A DNA stretch of 6,457 nt from an uncultured Lysobacter sp. (lineage in GTDB: Bacteria > Pseudomonadota > Gammaproteobacteria > Xanthomonadales > Xanthomonadaceae): contig CADCUA010000491.1 of the NCBI GenBank assembly GCA_902805755.1, positions 1-6,457 on the forward strand, given 5' to 3'. The notes beneath the pieces are model-generated. The model was not told where the DNA came from and ran no database searches. It was given only the letters and a program-made list of their open reading frames with translations. Shown piece by piece: positions 5,732-6,457 of the stretch; the stretch's first letter is position 1; each line of letters starts with the position of its first letter. The translations under genes and the position numbers were made by a program.

Positions 5732-6457
5732 TTGAAACTGCATATCCTGGGCATCGCCGGTACGTTCATGGGCGGCGTCGCCGCGCTCGCACGCGAGCTC
5801 GGGCACGAGGTCGAGGGCAGCGACCAGGCGGTCTACCCGCCGATGTCGACGCAGCTCGAGAACCTCGGCATTGCCCTGAGCCAGGGCTATCGCGCGGAGA
5901 ACATCTCCGCCGATTGCGATGAAGTCGTCATCGGCAACGCGCTCTCGCGCGGCAACGCGGCGGTGGAGCAGGTGCTCGACGACGGCCGCAAGTACACCTC
6001 CGGCGCGCAATGGCTCAGCGAACACCTGCTGCCCGGACGCGACACGCTGGCCGTCGCCGGCACGCACGGCAAGACCACGACGACCACGATCCTGACCTGG
6101 CTGCTCGAAGCCGCGGGCCGCAATCCCGGCTTCCTGATCGGCGGCGTGGCGGAGGACTTCGGCGTGTCCGCGCGCATCGGCGCGGGGCGCGAGTTCGTGG
6201 TCGAGGCCGACGAGTACGACACCGCGTTCTTCGACAAGCGCAGCAAGTTCGTGCACTACCGGCCGCTGGTCGCGATCCTCAACAACCTCGAATACGACCA
6301 CGCCGACATTTTCCCGGACGTCGCCGCGATCCAGCGCCAGTTCCACCACCTGGTGCGCACGGTGCCGCGTCGCGGGCGACTGATCGTCAACGGCGAGGAC
6401 CGCTATCTCGCCGAAGTGCTGGCGATGGGCTGCTGGACACCGGTCGAGACGTTCGGC
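5732..6457 (+). CDS. mpl: UDP-MurNAc:L-Ala-gamma-D-Glu-meso-DAP ligase (C-terminus cut by window edge)
   Basis: Cytoplasmic ATP-dependent ligase that attaches recycled murein tripeptide to UDP-N-acetylmuramate, feeding cell-wall breakdown products back into peptidoglycan synthesis. 242 codons are visible of about 450 usual, covering the N-terminal Rossmann domain and part of the central ATPase domain. The start (TTG)KLHILGIAGTFMGGVAALA matches Mpl closely; GSDQAVYPPMST (29-40) is the substrate-side loop, GTHGKTTT (110-117) the ATP-binding P-loop of Mur ligases, and EADEYDTAFFDKRSKFVHY (158-176) and NNLEYDHADIF (184-194) the central-domain magnesium and substrate motifs. The YPPMST and FFDKRSKFVHY stretches separate it from MurC. 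The start codon is TTG with a modest AGAGG ribosome site, suggesting low translation. It follows adk on the same strand after a 174-base gap with its own possible promoter. Confidence 0.96.
   Translation, partial: MKLHILGIAGTFMGGVAALARELGHEVEGSDQAVYPPMSTQLENLGIALSQGYRAENISADCDEVVIGNALSRGNAAVEQVLDDGRKYTSGAQWLSEHLLPGRDTLAVAGTHGKTTTTTILTWLLEAAGRNPGFLIGGVAEDFGVSARIGAGREFVVEADEYDTAFFDKRSKFVHYRPLVAILNNLEYDHADIFPDVAAIQRQFHHLVRTVPRRGRLIVNGEDRYLAEVLAMGCWTPVETFG

Noticed and set aside
4964..6349. A 461-codon open frame on the minus strand
   Set aside because: It is antisense to adk and mpl, both firmly identified, and its protein shows no recognisable motif.

Overview
The window looks like core chromosome of a high-GC gammaproteobacterium of the Xanthomonadaceae/Lysobacteraceae type (Xanthomonas, Lysobacter, Luteimonas and relatives). 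The pointers are strong G/C at third codon positions, a pyrophosphate-dependent phosphofructokinase with a membrane pyrophosphatase nearby, and a short-LID adenylate kinase followed by mpl. The genus assignment is inference. I see no mobile element, CRISPR array, tRNA or rRNA, and no sign of recent transfer.

Layout. 1-1990 (-): hppA, a proton-pumping membrane pyrophosphatase that runs off the left edge close to its C-terminus. 1991-2204: divergent intergenic region rich in short dyads. 2205-2720 (+): a small secreted four-cysteine protein of unknown function, convergent with 2755-3231 (-), a secreted DUF2846-type protein. 3232-3573: about 340 bases without a credible gene. 3574-4839 (-): pfp, PPi-dependent 6-phosphofructokinase. 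4840-4978: divergent promoter region with a GC-rich hairpin and a 10-bp palindrome. 4979-5557 (+): adk. 5558-5731: spacer with two hairpins. 5732-6457 (+): mpl, beginning with TTG and cut by the right edge.

How the genes fit together. pfp and hppA are the two ends of a pyrophosphate economy. PFP uses PPi as phosphoryl donor, or regenerates it in reverse, at the fructose-6-phosphate step. HppA converts PPi into proton-motive force, or makes PPi from it. Adk handles the AMP left by the same PPi-releasing activation reactions. Mpl recycles cell-wall tripeptide and is linked mainly by position. Residues seen directly support PPi rather than ATP specificity for PFP (D116 and K142) and potassium independence for HppA (K457 and T460).

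I find no convincing undescribed multi-gene system. The points most worth a second look are the PPi gene neighbourhood, the unknown secreted protein and the dyads in front of it, the structured pfp/adk divergent region, and the TTG start of mpl.
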